Of a stretch of DNA of 43,420 bases, positions 1-10,565 are shown in pieces. Source of the DNA: an uncultured Granulosicoccaceae bacterium (GTDB lineage: Bacteria; Pseudomonadota; Gammaproteobacteria; Granulosicoccales; Granulosicoccaceae); NCBI GenBank assembly GCA_937927895.1, contig CALGKA010000078.1, positions 1-43,420 on the forward strand, given 5' to 3'. Positions within the stretch are counted from its first letter, which is position 1. The number at the start of each line of letters is the position of its first letter. Position numbers and translations under genes: made by a program. The notes beneath the pieces are model-generated. The model had not been told where the DNA came from. It saw nothing but the letters and a program-made list of their open reading frames with translations, and made no database searches.

Positions 1-154
1 AAACAGCGCGTAGCGAGGATCATTCAGGTGCGTGAGATTTTGCATACCCTATATAGGCGTTTAGTCATTCTAAATAACTATATAGGGTCGGCGAAAGATC
101 ACGTGTCCTGGGTGGTCCGCAGTAGCGTTGTTTATGGACGGCCACTAGCTAGTG
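1..154 (+). repeat. ~170 bp palindromic element, copy A (cut by window edge)
   Basis: This is a long imperfect inverted repeat. The left part (1-45) is mirrored by 95-140. The inner arms ACCCTATATAG (45-55) and CTATATAGGGT (79-89) are complementary around a conserved ~21-base loop. The copy ends in the 12-base palindrome CACTAGCTAGTG (143-154), which it shares with copy B. The outermost left bases are missing because the window begins inside the element. Related copies lie at 145-286, 14238-14408, 20290-20461, 20451-20621 and 43268-43420. No ORF or transposase is present, so it is MITE-like or REP-like in form. Its class is an inference. Confidence 0.9.
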
Positions 155-286
155 TCCGTCTTTAAACAGCGCGTAGCGAGGATCATTCAGGTGCGTGAGA
201 TTTTTCCTACTACATGTAGTCGGTAAAGGATTGCGTACCCGGGGCGACCGCAGTAGCGTTCGTTTATGGATGGGCACTAGCTAGTG
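145..286 (+). repeat. ~170 bp palindromic element, copy B (loop-deleted)
   Basis: This copy is tandem to copy A and shares the junction palindrome CACTAGCTAGTG. The outer arms match the family, but the centre is reduced to a single CTACATGTAG, followed directly by the right arm. The ~30 bases of loop plus one inner arm seen in other copies are gone. That is the expected product of deletion between the two CTACATGTAG sequences, which are direct as well as inverted repeats. It ends at CACTAGCTAGTG (275-286). Confidence 0.88.
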
Positions 287-473
287 TTTCGACGAGTAAC
301 CACAACCATAGACATCGCAGCTACAACTAAACATACAAATACCGACAACATCTCTATCCTCAACTGGCATCCGACTGCGCGGATTTAAAAATACTTACAA
401 TAGAATGACCACTAGCTATGTGTTACGGCTATGTATAAAGCCAGTACTCATACCAGTGCGATGGGGAATTAAA
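287..473. other. Intergenic region with a possible element remnant
   Basis: I see no convincing ORF here. Bases 410-418 (CCACTAGCT) resemble the terminal palindrome of the ~170 bp element, but nothing else of the element follows, so this may be a remnant or chance. No clear terminator for the minus-strand tRNA-Arg gene is visible. Confidence 0.4.
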
Positions 474-550
474 TGGTACGCCCGGAAGGATTCGAACCTC
501 CGACCACCTGGTTCGTAGCCAGGTACTCTATCCAGCTGAGCTACGGGCGC
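474..550 (-). tRNA. tRNA-Arg (anticodon ACG)
   Basis: Read on the minus strand, this is a complete 77-base cloverleaf with encoded CCA (complement of 474-476). The acceptor strand GCGCCCG at the 5' end pairs with CGGGCGT. The anticodon stem-loop contains CTACGAA, giving anticodon ACG (inosine-modified to ICG in bacteria). The T loop GGTTCGAATCC is intact. It lies just downstream of tRNA-Ser, as in the csrA-serV-argV order of other gammaproteobacteria. Confidence 0.97.
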
Positions 551-561
551 ACAGTTGCTCA

Positions 562-590
562 ATTATGAGCACTGCTCGGTCTAGCGTCAA
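562..590 (-). promoter_or_regulatory. Sigma-70 promoter of tRNA-Arg
   Basis: On the minus strand, TTGACG (585-590) and CATAAT (562-567) are separated by exactly 17 bases. The -10 box ends 11 bases before the tRNA 5' end, a close match to the vegetative consensus. A small inverted repeat AAGCGT/ACGCTT (589-604) sits at its upstream edge. Confidence 0.75.
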
Positions 591-679
591 GCGTTAAGAC
601 GCTTTAAACAACAAATAACCTAACTCGGTATCTAGTCGAGCACCGCGCTAAAGTGCCGAAAGAGATATTTCATAATAAT

Positions 680-772
680 TGGCGGAGAGGGAGGGATTCG
701 AACCCTCGATAGAGCTATAAACCCTATACTCCCTTAGCAGGGGAGCGCCTTCAGCCACTCGGCCACCTCTCC
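680..772 (-). tRNA. tRNA-Ser (anticodon GCT)
   Basis: Read on the minus strand, this is a 93-base class II tRNA with a long variable arm and encoded CCA (complement of 680-682). GGAGAGG pairs with CCTCTCC, followed by discriminator G. The anticodon stem CTCCC/GGGAG encloses loop CTGCTAA, giving anticodon GCT, which reads AGC and AGT. It has its own likely promoter just upstream. Confidence 0.97.
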
Positions 773-783
773 AGACCGCGAAG

Positions 784-810
784 CTTATATTGTGCTTAGA
801 TAAAGTTCAA
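784..810 (-). promoter_or_regulatory. Probable promoter of tRNA-Ser
   Basis: On the minus strand, TTGAAC (805-810) and TATAAG (784-789) are separated by 15 bases, shorter than ideal. The -10 box ends 11 bases before the tRNA, the same spacing as in the tRNA-Arg promoter. A GC-rich discriminator stretch (CGCGG) follows, typical of stringently controlled stable-RNA promoters. Confidence 0.45.
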
Positions 811-821
811 ATACTAAACGC

Positions 822-845
822 AAAAAACCGCCGAAAAGGCGGTTT
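822..845 (-). terminator. Rho-independent terminator after csrA
   Basis: The 8 bp stem AAACCGCC/GGCGGTTT (825-832 with 838-845) has a 5-base loop and is followed on the minus strand by a T run (complement of 822-827). It lies 65 bases past the csrA stop and upstream of the tRNA-Ser promoter, so it separates the two units. Confidence 0.9.
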
Positions 846-910
846 CAAAACGTTCACACTATACAACTTGTGTGTTTAGTCGGATTTAGATAGACACATT
901 TGCCGCCGTA

Positions 911-1156
911 TTAGCCAGCCAAGGTATTATTCGTATCCTTGTACTCTTCCGGCTTTTCGTCAGAGCCAGCAGCAGGGGCGTCGCCAGTCTCCTGCTCGCG
1001 CTTTATTCTGTCGTAAATCTCTTCGCGGTGAACAGCGACCTCTTTCGGAGCGTTCACTCCGATACGGACCTGGTTGCCTTTTACACCCAGGACTGTGACG
1101 GTGACTTCATCACCGATCATCAGTGTCTCACCGACTCGTCGGGTAAGAATTAGCAT
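911..1156 (-). CDS. csrA: Carbon storage regulator CsrA
   Basis: CsrA (RsmA) is a dimeric RNA-binding protein that binds GGA motifs in mRNA leaders and is titrated by Csr/Rsm small RNAs. The N-terminal 55 residues show the family pattern: start [12 protein letters not shown], then [20 protein letters not shown] and [10 protein letters not shown]. At 81 residues it is longer than the E. coli protein (61). The extra C-terminal stretch is acidic and low-complexity ([11 protein letters not shown]) and probably disordered. The start is well supported by GGAG (complement of 1162-1165) five bases before ATG. It sits downstream of lysC, as in Pseudomonas, and ends in a strong terminator. Confidence 0.97.
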   Translation of the reverse strand: MLILTRRVGETLMIGDEVTVTVLGVKGNQVRIGVNAPKEVAVHREEIYDRIKREQETGDAPAAGSDEKPEEYKDTNNTLAG

Positions 1157-1505
1157 ACTTGCTCCAAATTTCTTTTTTGTACAGTCGGTTATAAATAATC
1201 AAAACGCACTTTGGCTCTATCGCCTGGATACCGCAACGTTCCGGTGCGCACACCTTATTCGAAGTTAGCGGCAAATGTTTGGGTAAATGAGGTTTGTTTA
1301 CAATCAGTTACATTCCTCATCGTAGCCACTCACTAACGAATCATAATGAGTTGCCTATTTAGCTACTTGCGACTCGGCACTTTACCGGCTGAACGACAAT
1401 AATGATGCAGGTAAAATACCTATAAACCACTATGAATTTCATAAACTAGCGTAAATTCTGCGACTGCTCGAAGTTCCAATGGTTATAGTAGATACTTAGC
1501 GTAAA
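1157..1505. other. lysC-csrA intergenic region
   Basis: These 349 bases hold no convincing ORF. They should contain the csrA promoter and leader, since csrA reads away from the region on the minus strand. I could not pick out a clear -35/-10 pair or a lysC terminator by eye. Confidence 0.5.
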
Positions 1506-2732
1506 CTATTGCGAGTTTTGAGCCAGATCAAACGTTTCATGCAGCGTTCTGACAGCAAGCTCTAGATACTTTTCATCAACTACGACTGAAATCTTAATCT
1601 CAGAAGTAGAAATCATAAGAATGTTAATTTGTTCATTAGCAAGTGCCTGAAACATTTTACTCGCAATACCTGCATGCGAACGCATCCCTACTCCAACCAC
1701 TGACACCTTCGCGATATCATTTCGCCCAGACACATCAGTAGCACCAAGATCACTTGCTACCTTGTTAACAATTTCACTCACACGGTCATAGTCTATTCTA
1801 TTGACGGTAAATGTAAAATCAGTGACGTTGTCTCCCGATATATTCTGCACAATCATATCGACTTCAATATTCGCCTCAGCAACCGCACCCAATATCTGAA
1901 AAGCGATACCGGGAGTGTCAGGCACACCCCTGACAGTTATTTGAGCTTCATCACGATTAAATGCGATTCCTGAAATAAGCGCTTGTTCCAATGGGTTTTC
2001 CTCATCTAACGAAATTAGCGTGCCTTCACCTTCTGTAAATGACGACAGAACTCGAAGAGCAACATTGTATTTACCTGCAAACTCAACCGCTCTAATTTGC
2101 AACACCTTAGAACCGAGACTTGCCATCTCCAGCATCTCTTCAAAGGTAATTCGGTCAAGCTTACGTGCATCACTTACCACACGCGGGTCTGTGGTATAGA
2201 CACCATCAACATCTGTATAGATCTGACACTCATCAGCTTTTAATGCCGCAGCCATTGCGACAGCCGATGTATCTGATCCACCGCGGCCAAGAGTAGTGAC
2301 TTCACCTGCTTCATTCACACCTTGAAAGCCTGCAATCACCACAACACAACCGTTATTCAGATCTTTCATCACAGCGTCTGTATTAATATTGGTTATACGC
2401 GCCTTATTGTGTGAGTTATCTGTTTGAATGCCCGCTTGCCGACCATTATAAGAACGCGCTTCTTGCCCTAACTCTGCCAATGCCATACACAGCAAGCCTG
2501 TAGTCACTTGCTCACCGGTGGAGACAATCACATCAATCTCACGCGGCAACGGGCGGGCGCTTATTTCATTGGCCAGTGATAATAATCGGTTGGTCTCCCC
2601 CGACATCGCCGATACCACCACTACCACTTGGTGACCCTGCTGCACTGTTTTTTGAATGCGCTCAGCCACAGCTTGAATACGCTCAACAGTGCCGACAGAA
2701 GTGCCACCGTATTTTTGGACAAGTAAACTCAT
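1506..2732 (-). CDS. lysC: Aspartate kinase
   Basis: This enzyme phosphorylates L-aspartate with ATP, the first step toward lysine, methionine, threonine and diaminopimelate. At 408 residues it has the length of the monofunctional Pseudomonas/Bacillus-type aspartokinase. The kinase domain comes first, with the signature KYGGTSVG at residues 7-14 and GRGGSDTSA near 149-157. Two ACT domains follow in the last ~150 residues (around ITVRGVPDTPGIA and VSVVGVGMRSHAGIA); in this family they bind inhibitory lysine or threonine. It lies between alaS and csrA, the Pseudomonas arrangement. No strong Shine-Dalgarno precedes the ATG. Confidence 0.96.
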   Translation of the reverse strand: MSLLVQKYGGTSVGTVERIQAVAERIQKTVQQGHQVVVVVSAMSGETNRLLSLANEISARPLPREIDVIVSTGEQVTTGLLCMALAELGQEARSYNGRQAGIQTDNSHNKARITNINTDAVMKDLNNGCVVVIAGFQGVNEAGEVTTLGRGGSDTSAVAMAAALKADECQIYTDVDGVYTTDPRVVSDARKLDRITFEEMLEMASLGSKVLQIRAVEFAGKYNVALRVLSSFTEGEGTLISLDEENPLEQALISGIAFNRDEAQITVRGVPDTPGIAFQILGAVAEANIEVDMIVQNISGDNVTDFTFTVNRIDYDRVSEIVNKVASDLGATDVSGRNDIAKVSVVGVGMRSHAGIASKMFQALANEQINILMISTSEIKISVVVDEKYLELAVRTLHETFDLAQNSQ

Positions 2733-2819
2733 GTTGTGTTTATCGAATGTTGAAATGGTTTAAAACAGATGCAGAATGCATCTGTTACGTGTTAGTGCTG
2801 TAGCCTGAATTATTTACCG

Positions 2820-5432
2820 TTATAGCTTGGGGGTAATCCAGTCTGTGACGCTCGCAAGCGCTGTGGTTAAATTTTCAGGCTGAGTGCCGCCTGCTTGTGC
2901 CAGATCCGGCCGCCCACCACCCTTGCCCCCCACCTGCAACGCTACATGGTTTACAAGCTCACCGGCCTTGACACGATCAGTGACATCTTTGCTCACGCCT
3001 GCTATCAGTACTACTTTGTCTTGATCTACAGTACCGAGAACAATAGCCGCACTGCCGAGCTTGTCCTTAAGCTTATCCATAGACGCACGCAAGCCTTTTA
3101 CATCGGTATTTTGCATTTCTATAGCCAGTACTTTCACACCGTTAATTTCAATAGCATCATCACTTACGCTATCACCGGCCTTAGAAGCCAGAATCGATTT
3201 TAGTCGATCAAGCTCTCGGCTAAGCTCACGGTTTTGCTCTGAAAGACTCATCACACGCTCCTGGATTTTATCAATCGGCGCTTTGAGTTGATCACCAATG
3301 TGCGCAAGCGTTGAATGCTCACTTAGCGTCTTATCTAATGCAGCACTTCCCGTTACCGCCTCTATTCGGCGAACACCTGCTGCCACACCTGTCTCTGTAA
3401 CAATGCGGAACATGCCGATATCGCCACATCGCTGCACGTGAGTACCACCACACAGCTCTACCGATTCAGGGCCTAGCTCAACCACCCGGACTACATCACC
3501 GTATTTTTCACCGAACAATGCCATAGCACCTTTTGCTACCGCTTCATCCATAGACATTTCTGTGGTACTGGCTTCAGCATTGGCCATCACAAGCGTATTA
3601 ACCCACGATTCTATTTCATTTAATTCTTCACGTGACACAGGTGCACCGTGAGAAAAATCAAAACGTAAACTACCAGGAGCTACCAACGACCCTTTTTGTT
3701 GTACGTGATCACCTAAGTACTTACGCAACGCTGCATGCAGTAAGTGAGTAGCCGAGTGGTTTTTTAATGTATGGCGGCGTCGATCAGCATCGACAGAAGC
3801 CGAAAGCTTATCGCTTTTTTTCAGCGCGCCTTGCGCCAATACACCAACATGCAAAAATGCCGAACCCGATTTTTGTGTATCGACAACCTCAAATCTGACA
3901 GAGTCATTACTAAGCAAACCACGATCACCCACCTGCCCACCAGACTCACCATAAAAAGGAGTGTTGTTAAGCACCACAACCACTGCTTGATCATTTTTTA
4001 ATGATCCAGAATCAATTGAATCAACAGCATTGCCATCTACAAATAGCTCCGCTACCTCCGATTGTTCTTCGAAGCTGTCATAGCCTGTAAATACAGTAGC
4101 AGTAGTCGCTGAAATTTTTGCAGCCCCGGCACTTGCAAACTGACTAGCCGCACGAGCACGTTCGCGCTGTGCCTGCATGTGAACTTCAAAACCTTCAGAG
4201 TCTACTTTTAGATTTCTTTCACGCGCGATATCTGCAGTAAGATCAAGCGGAAAACCGTAGGTATCGTATAGTTTAAAAGCGGTTTCCCCTGGCACGGTAT
4301 CGCCAGACAAATTGGCCAAATCTTCTTCAAAGATTTTCATACCCTGAGTCAACGTTTCCGCAAAACGAACTTCTTCAGCTAAAAGCGCTTTTTCAACTTG
4401 AGACTGTGCAGCCACTAGCTCTGGAAACGCACCCCCCATAAGCTTCGCGAGTGGTTCAACTAATTTATGGAAAAACGTGTCGCTAGCACCAAGCTTATGA
4501 CCATGCCGCGCGGCTCTTCTTATAATTCTACGCAATACATAACCGCGCCCTTCATTTGATGGCAGCACGCCATCTACAATCATGAAAGCGCACGATCGTA
4601 TGTGATCAGCAACCACTTTAAGGGATGGATCTTCTAAATCTTTTGCACCCGTAACCGCTTGCACCTCTTTTAACAACGATGCAAAAAGATCAATTTCATA
4701 GTTGCTATGTACATGCTGCAGAACTGCAGCAACACGCTCAAGCCCCATGCCGGTATCAACACTTGGCTTAGGCAACGGTGTAAGAGTGCCATCTGCTGAT
4801 CGGTCATACTGCATAAAGACCAGATTCCAAATTTCTATGTAACGATCACCATCTTCATCAGGTGTACCCGGTGGGCCACCAAAAACTTCGGGACCATGAT
4901 CAAAAAATATCTCTGAACAAGGACCACATGGGCCGGTATCACCCATTTGCCAAAAGTTATCTTTGGCACCAATGCGTGCGATTCGCTCTTCCGGCACACC
5001 AATTTTTTTGGCCCATAGATCGTAGGCTTCGTCGTCTTCTTCAAAAACGGTGATCCATAATTTATCTGCAGGTAACGCGAGCTCTTCGGTTAAAAACTGC
5101 CAGGCAAATTGAATCGCCTCTTCTTTGAAGTAATCACCAAAGCTGAAATTACCCAGCATTTCAAAGAACGTATGGTGGCGCGCGGTATAGCCTACGTTTT
5201 CCAAATCGTTGTGTTTACCACCGGCACGCACACAGCGTTGCGAGGTGGTTGCACGATTATAGCTACGTTTTTCTGTACCCAGAAACAGATCTTTAAACTG
5301 AACCATTCCGGCATTAGTAAACAACAACGTAGCATCATTGCCGGGTACCAGTGGGCTTGATTTTACAATCTCGTGACCATGGCCTTTAAAAAACTGCAGG
5401 AACCGATCTCTTATTTCTGATGTAGTTAACAT
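2820..5432 (-). CDS. alaS: Alanine--tRNA ligase
   Basis: AlaRS charges tRNA-Ala and hydrolyses mischarged Ser/Gly-tRNA-Ala. At 870 residues it is full length. The N-terminal class II catalytic core begins at [15 protein letters not shown] and includes [18 protein letters not shown]. The editing domain has its zinc/catalytic set intact: H559-x3-H563 and C661-x3-H665 (CGGTH). A coiled-coil region follows (~730-770), then a C-Ala domain ending in [15 protein letters not shown]. It is downstream of recX in the recA-recX-alaS cluster common to gammaproteobacteria. Confidence 0.98.
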   Translation of the reverse strand: MLTTSEIRDRFLQFFKGHGHEIVKSSPLVPGNDATLLFTNAGMVQFKDLFLGTEKRSYNRATTSQRCVRAGGKHNDLENVGYTARHHTFFEMLGNFSFGDYFKEEAIQFAWQFLTEELALPADKLWITVFEEDDEAYDLWAKKIGVPEERIARIGAKDNFWQMGDTGPCGPCSEIFFDHGPEVFGGPPGTPDEDGDRYIEIWNLVFMQYDRSADGTLTPLPKPSVDTGMGLERVAAVLQHVHSNYEIDLFASLLKEVQAVTGAKDLEDPSLKVVADHIRSCAFMIVDGVLPSNEGRGYVLRRIIRRAARHGHKLGASDTFFHKLVEPLAKLMGGAFPELVAAQSQVEKALLAEEVRFAETLTQGMKIFEEDLANLSGDTVPGETAFKLYDTYGFPLDLTADIARERNLKVDSEGFEVHMQAQRERARAASQFASAGAAKISATTATVFTGYDSFEEQSEVAELFVDGNAVDSIDSGSLKNDQAVVVVLNNTPFYGESGGQVGDRGLLSNDSVRFEVVDTQKSGSAFLHVGVLAQGALKKSDKLSASVDADRRRHTLKNHSATHLLHAALRKYLGDHVQQKGSLVAPGSLRFDFSHGAPVSREELNEIESWVNTLVMANAEASTTEMSMDEAVAKGAMALFGEKYGDVVRVVELGPESVELCGGTHVQRCGDIGMFRIVTETGVAAGVRRIEAVTGSAALDKTLSEHSTLAHIGDQLKAPIDKIQERVMSLSEQNRELSRELDRLKSILASKAGDSVSDDAIEINGVKVLAIEMQNTDVKGLRASMDKLKDKLGSAAIVLGTVDQDKVVLIAGVSKDVTDRVKAGELVNHVALQVGGKGGGRPDLAQAGGTQPENLTTALASVTDWITPKL

Positions 5433-5498
5433 GTAGTCTGTTACTGTGTTGCGACAGTTATAGTTGGCTAAAGCGATGCTATAGCGTAGGGATCATTC

Positions 5499-6122
5499 TC
5501 AAGTTGAGCTGATGTCATAGTTCTTTATCGCGGTTTGTATTTCATCCATTTCAAAACCGCGCTGATACAAATGGCGCTGCAATTTAGCCTTGGTTTCAAA
5601 ATCCGCGATTAGCCCGCCGCGGCCAAACTTTTTCCGCAACGCCTCAAGAGCAAGCTCAGCCCAATCAGCCTCACTGGAATTAATGGCGTCTTCGGCTATC
5701 GATGAATCAAGCTGGCGATTCTGTAGGTCTGCGCGGATTTTATTTGCACCATACCCACGATTCATTCGCGCGCGCGTATAGGCCTCGGCATATCTAATGT
5801 CGCATTGTAGCCCTTCTTCGGCCAGGTTATCCAGAGCGGATGTGATCAGGTCAAGAGGTAGTTCACGCTGCAGGAGCTTAAGCTCTAGTTCTTTTCGTCC
5901 GTGTTCGCGACGAACCAGTAGCCGCATCGCCCGCTCATAGACAATGGCAACTGTGACGGGAGGTTCGGAATCTTGATCTTCTAGCAGATCAGTGCCGGCA
6001 GATCCGGCACTGTCTTGATCGCTATTTTGCTCTTGGTTATCCGATTCTGGCTCATCAAACCAACGATCTTGCTTTACGCCAGCTCGCTTTTTTTTAGCCT
6101 TTTTCGGGCGCTTCTGCCACAT
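5499..6122 (-). CDS. recX: Regulatory protein RecX
   Basis: RecX binds RecA and limits filament growth. The family core runs from about residue 57 ([23 protein letters not shown]) to the end, with tandem three-helix repeats such as [24 protein letters not shown]. The full ORF is 207 residues because of an N-terminal extension of ~55 residues, first Lys-rich and then Asp/Glu/Gln-rich, absent from the ~150-residue homologues I know. The ORF overlaps the 3' end of recA by 29 bases, which suggests translational coupling. The exact start is uncertain because no strong ribosome binding site precedes this ATG. Confidence 0.88.
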   Translation of the reverse strand: MWQKRPKKAKKKRAGVKQDRWFDEPESDNQEQNSDQDSAGSAGTDLLEDQDSEPPVTVAIVYERAMRLLVRREHGRKELELKLLQRELPLDLITSALDNLAEEGLQCDIRYAEAYTRARMNRGYGANKIRADLQNRQLDSSIAEDAINSSEADWAELALEALRKKFGRGGLIADFETKAKLQRHLYQRGFEMDEIQTAIKNYDISST

Positions 6123-7146
6123 CTGGCTCTACTTCTTCCGCTTTACTCTTCTTTGAAGCCGGTGTGAGTAATTTCTCGCGTAAAGTGGTTTCTATGGCGT
6201 CGCGCATCTCCGGGTGTTCTTTCATGTAGTTGCGGACGTTGTCTTTACCTTGACCAATTCGATCACCGTTGTAGCTGTACCAGGCACCGGCTTTATCGAT
6301 CAGGTCGTGCTTAACGCCCAGATCGATCAACTCACCTTCTAGCGATGACCCTTCGCCATACAGAATCTCAAATTCTGCTTGCTTGAAAGGAGGCGCCATT
6401 TTGTTTTTCACAACTTTAACGCGGGTATCGTTGCCGACAATCTCATCGCCCTTTTTGATCGCACCGATTCTTCTGATATCGAGTCTTACTGAAGAATAGA
6501 ACTTAAGTGCGTTACCACCAGTGGTGGTTTCCGGGCTACCAAACATGACACCGATCTTCATACGGATCTGGTTAATGAAAATAACCAGGGTATTTGAGCG
6601 CTTGATGTTGGCCGTCAGCTTACGCAAAGCCTGCGACATTAAACGCGCATGCAGACCTACGTGATGATCACCCATGTCGCCTTCAATTTCTGCCTTTGGA
6701 GTAAGGGCCGCTACTGAATCGACAACAATCAAATCAACTGAGCTTGAACGCACGAGCATATCGACAATCTCTAACGCCTGATCACCGGTATCGGGCTGTG
6801 AGACTAGAAGGTCGTCAACGTTTACGCCAAGCTTTGCAGCATAACCAGGATCTAACGCGTGCTCTGCATCTATAAATGCTGTGGTTCCACCGGCTTTCTG
6901 ACATTCTGCGATAGCTTGTAGTGTTAGCGTGGTTTTACCTGAAGACTCTGGACCATAGATCTCAACGACACGCCCTTTTGGCAAGCCACCAATACCCATC
7001 GCGATATCGAGAGATAAAACACCGGTAGAGATGACTTCAACATCTCTATTAATATCATCGCCCATGCGCATTACTGCACCCTTACCAAACTGTTTTTCAA
7101 TTTGACCGAGGGCGGCGTTTAGGGCTTTCTTTTTGTTGTCATCCAC
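6094..7146 (-). CDS. recA: Recombinase RecA
   Basis: RecA forms filaments on single-stranded DNA, catalyses strand exchange and stimulates LexA self-cleavage. I place the start at a GTG (complement of 7144-7146), giving 350 residues that begin [20 protein letters not shown], the canonical N-terminus. The Walker A motif GPESSGKT is at residues 65-72, one off E. coli numbering. A longer reading frame reaches back to a TTG at 7203 but adds 19 residues unlike RecA. The C-terminus is acidic. pncC upstream and recX downstream match the conserved cluster. I looked for a CTGT-N8-ACAG LexA box upstream and saw none. Confidence 0.97.
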   Translation of the reverse strand: MDDNKKKALNAALGQIEKQFGKGAVMRMGDDINRDVEVISTGVLSLDIAMGIGGLPKGRVVEIYGPESSGKTTLTLQAIAECQKAGGTTAFIDAEHALDPGYAAKLGVNVDDLLVSQPDTGDQALEIVDMLVRSSSVDLIVVDSVAALTPKAEIEGDMGDHHVGLHARLMSQALRKLTANIKRSNTLVIFINQIRMKIGVMFGSPETTTGGNALKFYSSVRLDIRRIGAIKKGDEIVGNDTRVKVVKNKMAPPFKQAEFEILYGEGSSLEGELIDLGVKHDLIDKAGAWYSYNGDRIGQGKDNVRNYMKEHPEMRDAIETTLREKLLTPASKKSKAEEVEPDVAEAPEKG

Positions 7147-7155
7147 TTTTGGAAA

Positions 7156-7159
7156 CTCC
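7156..7159 (-). promoter_or_regulatory. Ribosome binding site that fixes the recA GTG start
   Basis: GGAG on the minus strand lies nine bases before the GTG at 7146. The alternative TTG at 7203 has no comparable site. This supports the 350-residue product. Confidence 0.7.
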
Positions 7160-7284
7160 AGTTTACATCTGCCTGAATTAGTTTGAAATGGCGCTTTAGC
7201 CAAGCTTGAAAGTATCGCATAAAGGTCGAATGCTTCACACCGCTATCTGCGAACAAAATATCTAGTAATTGGCTCGCTGGATCC

Positions 7285-7785
7285 TTAGAGTGATTCAGAT
7301 TTGATACACCGGATCAACAGCTGTAAAGCCTCATCAACAGTCTGCATTCTTATTGAGGCGCGATCGCCAGAAAAAAGATAAGGCCGAGCTATCGACTCGA
7401 TCCCAGCCCCGGCAATTGCAATCCACACCGTGCCGACGGGCTTCTCTTGAGTGCCGCCGGTAGGCCCGGCAACACCACTAACCGAGACAGCAAGATTGGC
7501 GTTACTTTTGCGCAACGCACCTTGCGCCATAGCGACAACCGTCTCGCCGCTAACCGCACCATTGCGCTCTAATATCGCCTCTTCTACACCGAGCATCTGC
7601 AACTTTGCTGCATTGCTATAGGTTACAAAGCCACGGTCAAACCAGGCAGAACTGCCAGACACTTCAGTTAGCGCCGCAGCAATGAGACCGCCGGTGCAAG
7701 ATTCTGCAGTACTCAAGATTCGTTGGTGGTCTGTAGCAAGCTGCGCGAGCAGTTCTACCTGCTTACTAGTGTCTGTTGGGATCAT
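7285..7785 (-). CDS. pncC: Nicotinamide-nucleotide amidohydrolase PncC (CinA C-terminal family)
   Basis: PncC deamidates nicotinamide mononucleotide to nicotinate mononucleotide in NAD recycling. The 166-residue protein is the stand-alone CinA C-terminal domain (the E. coli ygaD form), without the N-terminal CinA domain. Family motifs are visible: STAESCTGGLIAAALTEVSGSS near residue 25 and VSGVAGPTGGTQEKPVGTVWIA near 102. It precedes recA on the same strand, the usual position, and diverges from mutS across 105 bases. Confidence 0.93.
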   Translation of the reverse strand: MIPTDTSKQVELLAQLATDHQRILSTAESCTGGLIAAALTEVSGSSAWFDRGFVTYSNAAKLQMLGVEEAILERNGAVSGETVVAMAQGALRKSNANLAVSVSGVAGPTGGTQEKPVGTVWIAIAGAGIESIARPYLFSGDRASIRMQTVDEALQLLIRCIKSESL

Positions 7786-7890
7786 GCAGACCCAGTGTAC
7801 TTATAAGCACGCGCAAGTCTATTTATTACGGCAGCCATTTCTACGGCTCTTAGTTAAGACTACTGGCCGAAGCTTGGATACAATAGGCGA

Positions 7891-10470
7891 ATGAGTACCA
7901 GCGCAAAAAACACCCAAACCCCGATGATGCGGCAGTATCTAGGGCTTAAAGCAGAATACCCCGACACGATTCTTTTCTATCGCATGGGAGATTTCTACGA
8001 GCTCTTTTTTGACGACGCCAAACGCGCTGCTGAATTACTCGGTATTACACTTACCGCGCGTGGAACCTCGGGCGGCCAACCAATCCCAATGGCAGGTGTT
8101 CCGCACCACTCTGCTGAAGGCTATTTGGCAAAGCTTGTCGGCTACGGTGAGTCCGTCGCCATCTGTGAACAAATCGGTGACCCCGCCACCAGCAAAGGCC
8201 CGGTTGAAAGGCAAGTAGTCAGAGTACTAACACCAGGCACGGTCACAGACGAAGCCATTCTTGATGATAAACAATCGTGTGTACTGGCAGCACTTGCCTG
8301 CAACGCAGACCACTACGGCATTGCTAGCATTGATCTCGCCGTTGGTACAATATTCGTAACTGAATTTGAATCTGAAACACTCTTACATGCAGAGCTTGCG
8401 CGCTTATCACCGAATGAACTATTGGTCGATGAAAACACCCGCGGCCTGGATGAACTGCACCTTCAGTTCAACATAAAAGAAAGACCCCCCTGGCACTTTG
8501 ATACCACCACAGCAACAGAACAATTGTGTGAGTTATTCGGCACCAAAGACCTACAGGGCTTTGGCTGTCAGGATTTACCACTGGCCACAGCCGCCGGTGG
8601 TTGCGTATTGCAATACGTACGCGAGACACACCGTGGTACCCCGCCACATATAGAAGGCATTACCACTGAAGCACAAGACGACGCAGTCACGCTCGACGCC
8701 GCCACCAGACGCAACCTTGAAATAGATTCAAGCATTAGTGGCCAACCAGGTGCGACCTTAAAAGCCATACTAGATAAAACCCGCACCAGCATGGGCAGCA
8801 GACTACTCGCTCGATGGCTTAACAGACCACTGCGAAGTCACGATGCATTAAACATTCGCTTCGATGCCATCGATACTTTAATCGCTGACACGACACTCTG
8901 TGATTCACTAACAGAGCTGCTTAATGGCATTGCCGATATAGATCGCATACTGGCGCGAATCTCTATAGGCAGCGCTCGCCCACGTGATCTGCTGGGCTTA
9001 CGCAACAGCTTAAGAAGCTTGCCCGAGCTTCAGCAACACTGCGCCAAAGCACCAGACAAACTATTAAATGAAATAAGCGACTGCCTGGACGGATTCGATA
9101 CCGAACGAACACTACTAGACCGCGCCATAGACGATGAACCACCGGCTACCCTTAAAGATGGCGGCGTAATAAAAACAGGCTTTGATGACACACTGGACGA
9201 ACTCAGATCCCTAAGCCAAAACGCCGATCAATTTTTAACAGATCTTGAAATCCGTGAGCGCGAACGCACCGGCATTGCCAACCTTAAAGTGGGATACAAC
9301 AGAGTACACGGCTATTACCTTGAAATTTCCAAAGCCAGCAAAGGTGAAGTCCCCACTGAATACACCAGGCGGCAAACGCTTAAAGGTGCTGAACGCTATA
9401 TCACCGAAGAACTAAAACAGTTTGAAGACAAAGTGCTGTCTGCTCGCGAACGCTCTATGAATCGCGAAAAAACGCTCTATGAAAAATTGCTTACTGATCT
9501 TTCTAACAACCTGCCCGCGTTTAAACAGTGCGCAAGGGCTGTGGCTGAACTTGATGTGTTGTGCAACATGGCGGAACGCTCTATTAGCAATCAGTGGTCA
9601 CGACCAACATTTGCACAAGAGCCAGGTATTCGTTACAACGCGGGGCGCCATCCGGTGATAGAGGCAACACTTAAAGACCCGTTCATTCCAAATGACCTGC
9701 ACCTTGATAGCAAGCGCCGCATGTTATTAATTACCGGCCCAAACATGGGTGGTAAATCGACCTACATGCGTCAAACTGCATTGATCGCCCTAATGGCACA
9801 TGTCGGTTGCCATGTGCCAGCTAACGATTGTGTGCTTGGGCCAATGGATCGAATTTTCACCAGAATCGGCGCATCAGATGATCTCGCCAGCGGCCGCTCA
9901 ACCTTTATGGTTGAAATGACGGAAGCCGCCAGTATTTTGCACAACGCGACACCACAAAGCCTTGTACTGATGGATGAAATTGGCCGCGGAACCAGCACCT
10001 ATGACGGCTTATCATTAGCGTGGGCTTGTGCTGAAGCACTCGCCAAAAAGAACAAAGCGTTTACATTATTTGCCACCCATTACTTTGAACTAACAGTACT
10101 GGCTGAATCCCATGAAGCGATCGGCAATGTTCACCTTGATGCGGTAGAGCACAACGATGAAATAGTCTTTATGCACAATGTTAAGTCAGGTGCTGCCAAC
10201 AAGAGCTATGGTTTGCAAGTCGCCAAACTGGCAGGTCTGCCTGCTGCCACTTTAAGCAATGCCAGACAGAGGCTGGCTGCACTTGAAAATAATGAATCAC
10301 CAGCCGCCGCCAGCGCCACCTTTAGCGGTGTTCAAAGCCCACAACTTGGCCTGTTCGATAACAACCACCAAGCCCTCGCAGACTACATAGCCGAAATCGA
10401 CTTAGACGGCACCAGCCCCCGAGACGCGCTCAACCACTTATTTGAGTTATCCAAACTACTGGACTCCTAG
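7891..10470 (+). CDS. mutS: DNA mismatch repair protein MutS
   Basis: MutS recognises mismatches and small loops and recruits MutL, whose gene is at 29161. At 859 residues it is full length. The mismatch-reading Phe-X-Glu motif is F35-Y36-E37 within GDFYELFF. The connector, lever and clamp regions follow. The ABC-type ATPase has Walker [10 protein letters not shown] (~615-623) and [12 protein letters not shown] (~694-705). The short C-terminal tail ([20 protein letters not shown]) matches the tetramerisation segment. It is divergent from pncC-recA. Confidence 0.98.
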   Translation: MSTSAKNTQTPMMRQYLGLKAEYPDTILFYRMGDFYELFFDDAKRAAELLGITLTARGTSGGQPIPMAGVPHHSAEGYLAKLVGYGESVAICEQIGDPATSKGPVERQVVRVLTPGTVTDEAILDDKQSCVLAALACNADHYGIASIDLAVGTIFVTEFESETLLHAELARLSPNELLVDENTRGLDELHLQFNIKERPPWHFDTTTATEQLCELFGTKDLQGFGCQDLPLATAAGGCVLQYVRETHRGTPPHIEGITTEAQDDAVTLDAATRRNLEIDSSISGQPGATLKAILDKTRTSMGSRLLARWLNRPLRSHDALNIRFDAIDTLIADTTLCDSLTELLNGIADIDRILARISIGSARPRDLLGLRNSLRSLPELQQHCAKAPDKLLNEISDCLDGFDTERTLLDRAIDDEPPATLKDGGVIKTGFDDTLDELRSLSQNADQFLTDLEIRERERTGIANLKVGYNRVHGYYLEISKASKGEVPTEYTRRQTLKGAERYITEELKQFEDKVLSARERSMNREKTLYEKLLTDLSNNLPAFKQCARAVAELDVLCNMAERSISNQWSRPTFAQEPGIRYNAGRHPVIEATLKDPFIPNDLHLDSKRRMLLITGPNMGGKSTYMRQTALIALMAHVGCHVPANDCVLGPMDRIFTRIGASDDLASGRSTFMVEMTEAASILHNATPQSLVLMDEIGRGTSTYDGLSLAWACAEALAKKNKAFTLFATHYFELTVLAESHEAIGNVHLDAVEHNDEIVFMHNVKSGAANKSYGLQVAKLAGLPAATLSNARQRLAALENNESPAAASATFSGVQSPQLGLFDNNHQALADYIAEIDLDGTSPRDALNHLFELSKLLDS

Positions 10471-10565
10471 TTTACTGTTGATTCGCTGGTCACTAAAAAC
10501 AAAAATGGGCATAAAAACCAGCTTACGGCATATCCTGATACAGGCCAGCATGATATCTTAGAGAG

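Noticed and set aside
7147..7284. LexA box upstream of recA (and upstream of recN, 11427-11510)
   Set aside because: No CTGT-N8-ACAG or close variant was found by eye. Another LexA specificity remains possible.
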